Of a stretch of DNA of 64,000 nt, positions 63,032-64,000 are shown piece after piece. The notes beneath the pieces were generated by a model. It ran no database searches and had not been told where the DNA came from. It saw nothing but the letters and a program-made list of their open reading frames with translations. Source of the DNA: Planctomycetota bacterium (lineage in GTDB: Bacteria > Planctomycetota > UBA1135 > UBA2386). The stretch spans positions 1 to 64,000 of the forward strand of contig JANQJF010000055.1 in assembly GCA_028281765.1 (NCBI GenBank). Reading direction: 5' to 3'. Both the position numbers and the translations under genes were made by a program. How positions within the stretch are numbered: the first letter of the stretch is position 1; every line of letters starts with the position of its first letter.

Positions 63032-64000
63032 CGCCAGCGCCGCGAACGCGCCCTCCGGAACAGTGCGTTGCCGCGCCGCGGGTCTTCCCCCGGTTCGTGC
63101 GCCCGCAGGTAGAACGGATCGTCGAGTTCGAGCAGGAAGCTCCGGATCTCGTCCGGCATCGGCGCCCCGTCGTAGACCGGCTCGTAGAACACGCCGATGC
63201 AGATGACGTCGATGTGTCGAAGCACGTCGACGGCTCCGCGCAGCACTTCGAGTTCGGAACCCTCGGCGTCGACGAACAGGAGGTTGTAGTCCGTCGGATC
63301 GAACGCGCCCTGTCGCGCGAGGTCGTCGAGAGTCGTGACCGAGACCCGGGTCTGTCGCATGTCGAGCGCATACCCGGCGCGCAGCGGCAGCAACGACGAA
63401 GCCGCGCTGTCGCTGCCGACGTGGAGCGTGCGCTCCTCGTTCCTTGCGCCGACCGCCGCGTGCACGGTGCGGATGGCCCCGCTGCCGAATTCCTCGCATC
63501 GCGCCTCGAGCGCGGCGAACGCCTCGGGGTGCGGTTCGATGTAGAGCTGAATCGGGATCTCGAGCATCGCGAACGCCGCGACCTCTTCACCCCGGTGCGC
63601 TCCGACCTGCAGAACGCCATGGACGTCTTCGAGGAGCTTCGGGTAGCTCCAAAGCACGTTGCCTTCGAGTTCGCGATGGCACGTCGACTGCAGGCGAACC
63701 TGCCGCACCCGAGCTTTGATCTCTTCGAGGAGAGTGCGCGCACCGTCCTGGTCGTCCATCAACGACAGATGGAGCTGCGCGAGCGCGAGCAGAAGCTGCT
63801 GGTCGCCGAGGTCGTAGTCGACCGCCCGCCGCAACAGGGCCGCGGCCTCCCGAACGCGCTCGCCGGCCAGAGCCAGAGTTCCGAGCGCACGCAGGATCGC
63901 CCCGGACCACGGACAGATGGCGAGCGCCTCGACGAGCGAGTCGCGCAGCGTCGGCATGCGAGTCGCGACATCCTGGGCGATTCGCAGCGCGTCGCCGGGG
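63028..64000 (-). CDS. FkbM-family methyltransferase with N-terminal TPR-like part (partial at window edge)
   Basis: The frame is open from the window edge (64000) to the stop at 63028, about 323 visible residues. An ATG at 63955-63957 is possible, but the upstream residues (DALRIAQDVATR) continue the helical pattern, so the true start lies outside. The first 80 or so residues form TPR-like helical pairs (AAALLRRAVDYDLGDQQLLL). The rest is FkbM-type: GVLQVGAHRGEEVAAFAMLE, VSVTTLDDLA, YNLLFVDAEGSELEVLRGAV. The enzyme probably methylates a sugar hydroxyl with SAM. It overlaps the next gene by ATGA. Confidence 0.85.
   Translation of the reverse strand, partial: PGDALRIAQDVATRMPTLRDSLVEALAICPWSGAILRALGTLALAGERVREAAALLRRAVDYDLGDQQLLLALAQLHLSLMDDQDGARTLLEEIKARVRQVRLQSTCHRELEGNVLWSYPKLLEDVHGVLQVGAHRGEEVAAFAMLEIPIQLYIEPHPEAFAALEARCEEFGSGAIRTVHAAVGARNEERTLHVGSDSAASSLLPLRAGYALDMRQTRVSVTTLDDLARQGAFDPTDYNLLFVDAEGSELEVLRGAVDVLRHIDVICIGVFYEPVYDGAPMPDEIRSFLLELDDPFYLRAHEPGEDPRRGNALFRRARSRRWR

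Overview
The window comes from a GC-rich bacterium that is most likely a planctomycete. The marker families support this: an exported DUF1501 protein paired with DUF1800, two DUF1080 domains in one exported protein, a Ser/Thr kinase joined to a formylglycine-enzyme-like domain, an FG-GAP protein next to an ECF sigma gene, and two ECF sigma factors fused through a membrane helix to carboxypeptidase-regulatory-like domains. The exact lineage is inference. Genes are tightly packed, and ATGA or GTGA stop-start overlaps are common on both strands.

Layout. 1-2000: three unrecognised plus-strand genes of visibly lower GC, one of them a Cys-rich secreted protein. 2400-6530: a minus-strand unit of an exported unknown protein, DUF1800 and DUF1501. 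6800-10700: a membrane-anchored Ig/carboxypeptidase-regulatory-like protein, a FabZ-like dehydratase coupled to a GT-C-like membrane protein, and a pterin carbinolamine dehydratase. 10700-16330: a Pus10-type pseudouridine synthase, an ECF sigma factor, a receiver that has lost its phosphorylation residues, an RNase HII-like protein, a YpsA-like protein whose 5' end looks frameshifted, an exported STN-like protein, a tiny lipoprotein followed by a terminator, and a beta-barrel. 16390-20690: valS, mutM and a coupled 67-residue Cys protein.

20690-27840 carries three consecutive ECF-type genes. Two are intact sigma-membrane-extracytoplasmic fusions, separated by a 36-nt inverted repeat. The third is a sigma-2 fragment without region 4 that runs into a membrane protein gene. 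27930-33940 is a coupled minus-strand operon: MFS transporter, exported solute-binding-like protein, 41-residue membrane protein, sodium/solute symporter and SGNH protein. 34037-38676 holds two tandem paralogous exported proteins and an SGNH protein whose catalytic domain is interrupted by a long insertion. 38833-44393 holds a flavin oxidoreductase, an Ala/Ser-rich protein, a FUN14-like protein, a gene-free block with strong RNA-like folds, and cstA with a perfect operator-like palindrome upstream.

44631-49478 holds the kinase-FGE fusion, the FG-GAP protein and an ECF sigma gene. 49548-52156 is fusA coupled to a PTPS-III-like protein. 52401-55776 is an exported protein with two beta-carbonic-anhydrase-like domains lacking canonical zinc ligands, a long His-rich segment and a C-terminal helix, followed by a PepSY-type membrane protein and an endonuclease/exonuclease/phosphatase protein. 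55843-64000 runs from a double DUF1080 protein into glycan-type genes: a methyltransferase/FkbM fusion, a B12-type radical SAM protein, glycosyltransferases and a second FkbM protein cut by the window edge. No rRNA, tRNA, CRISPR array or insertion sequence was recognised.
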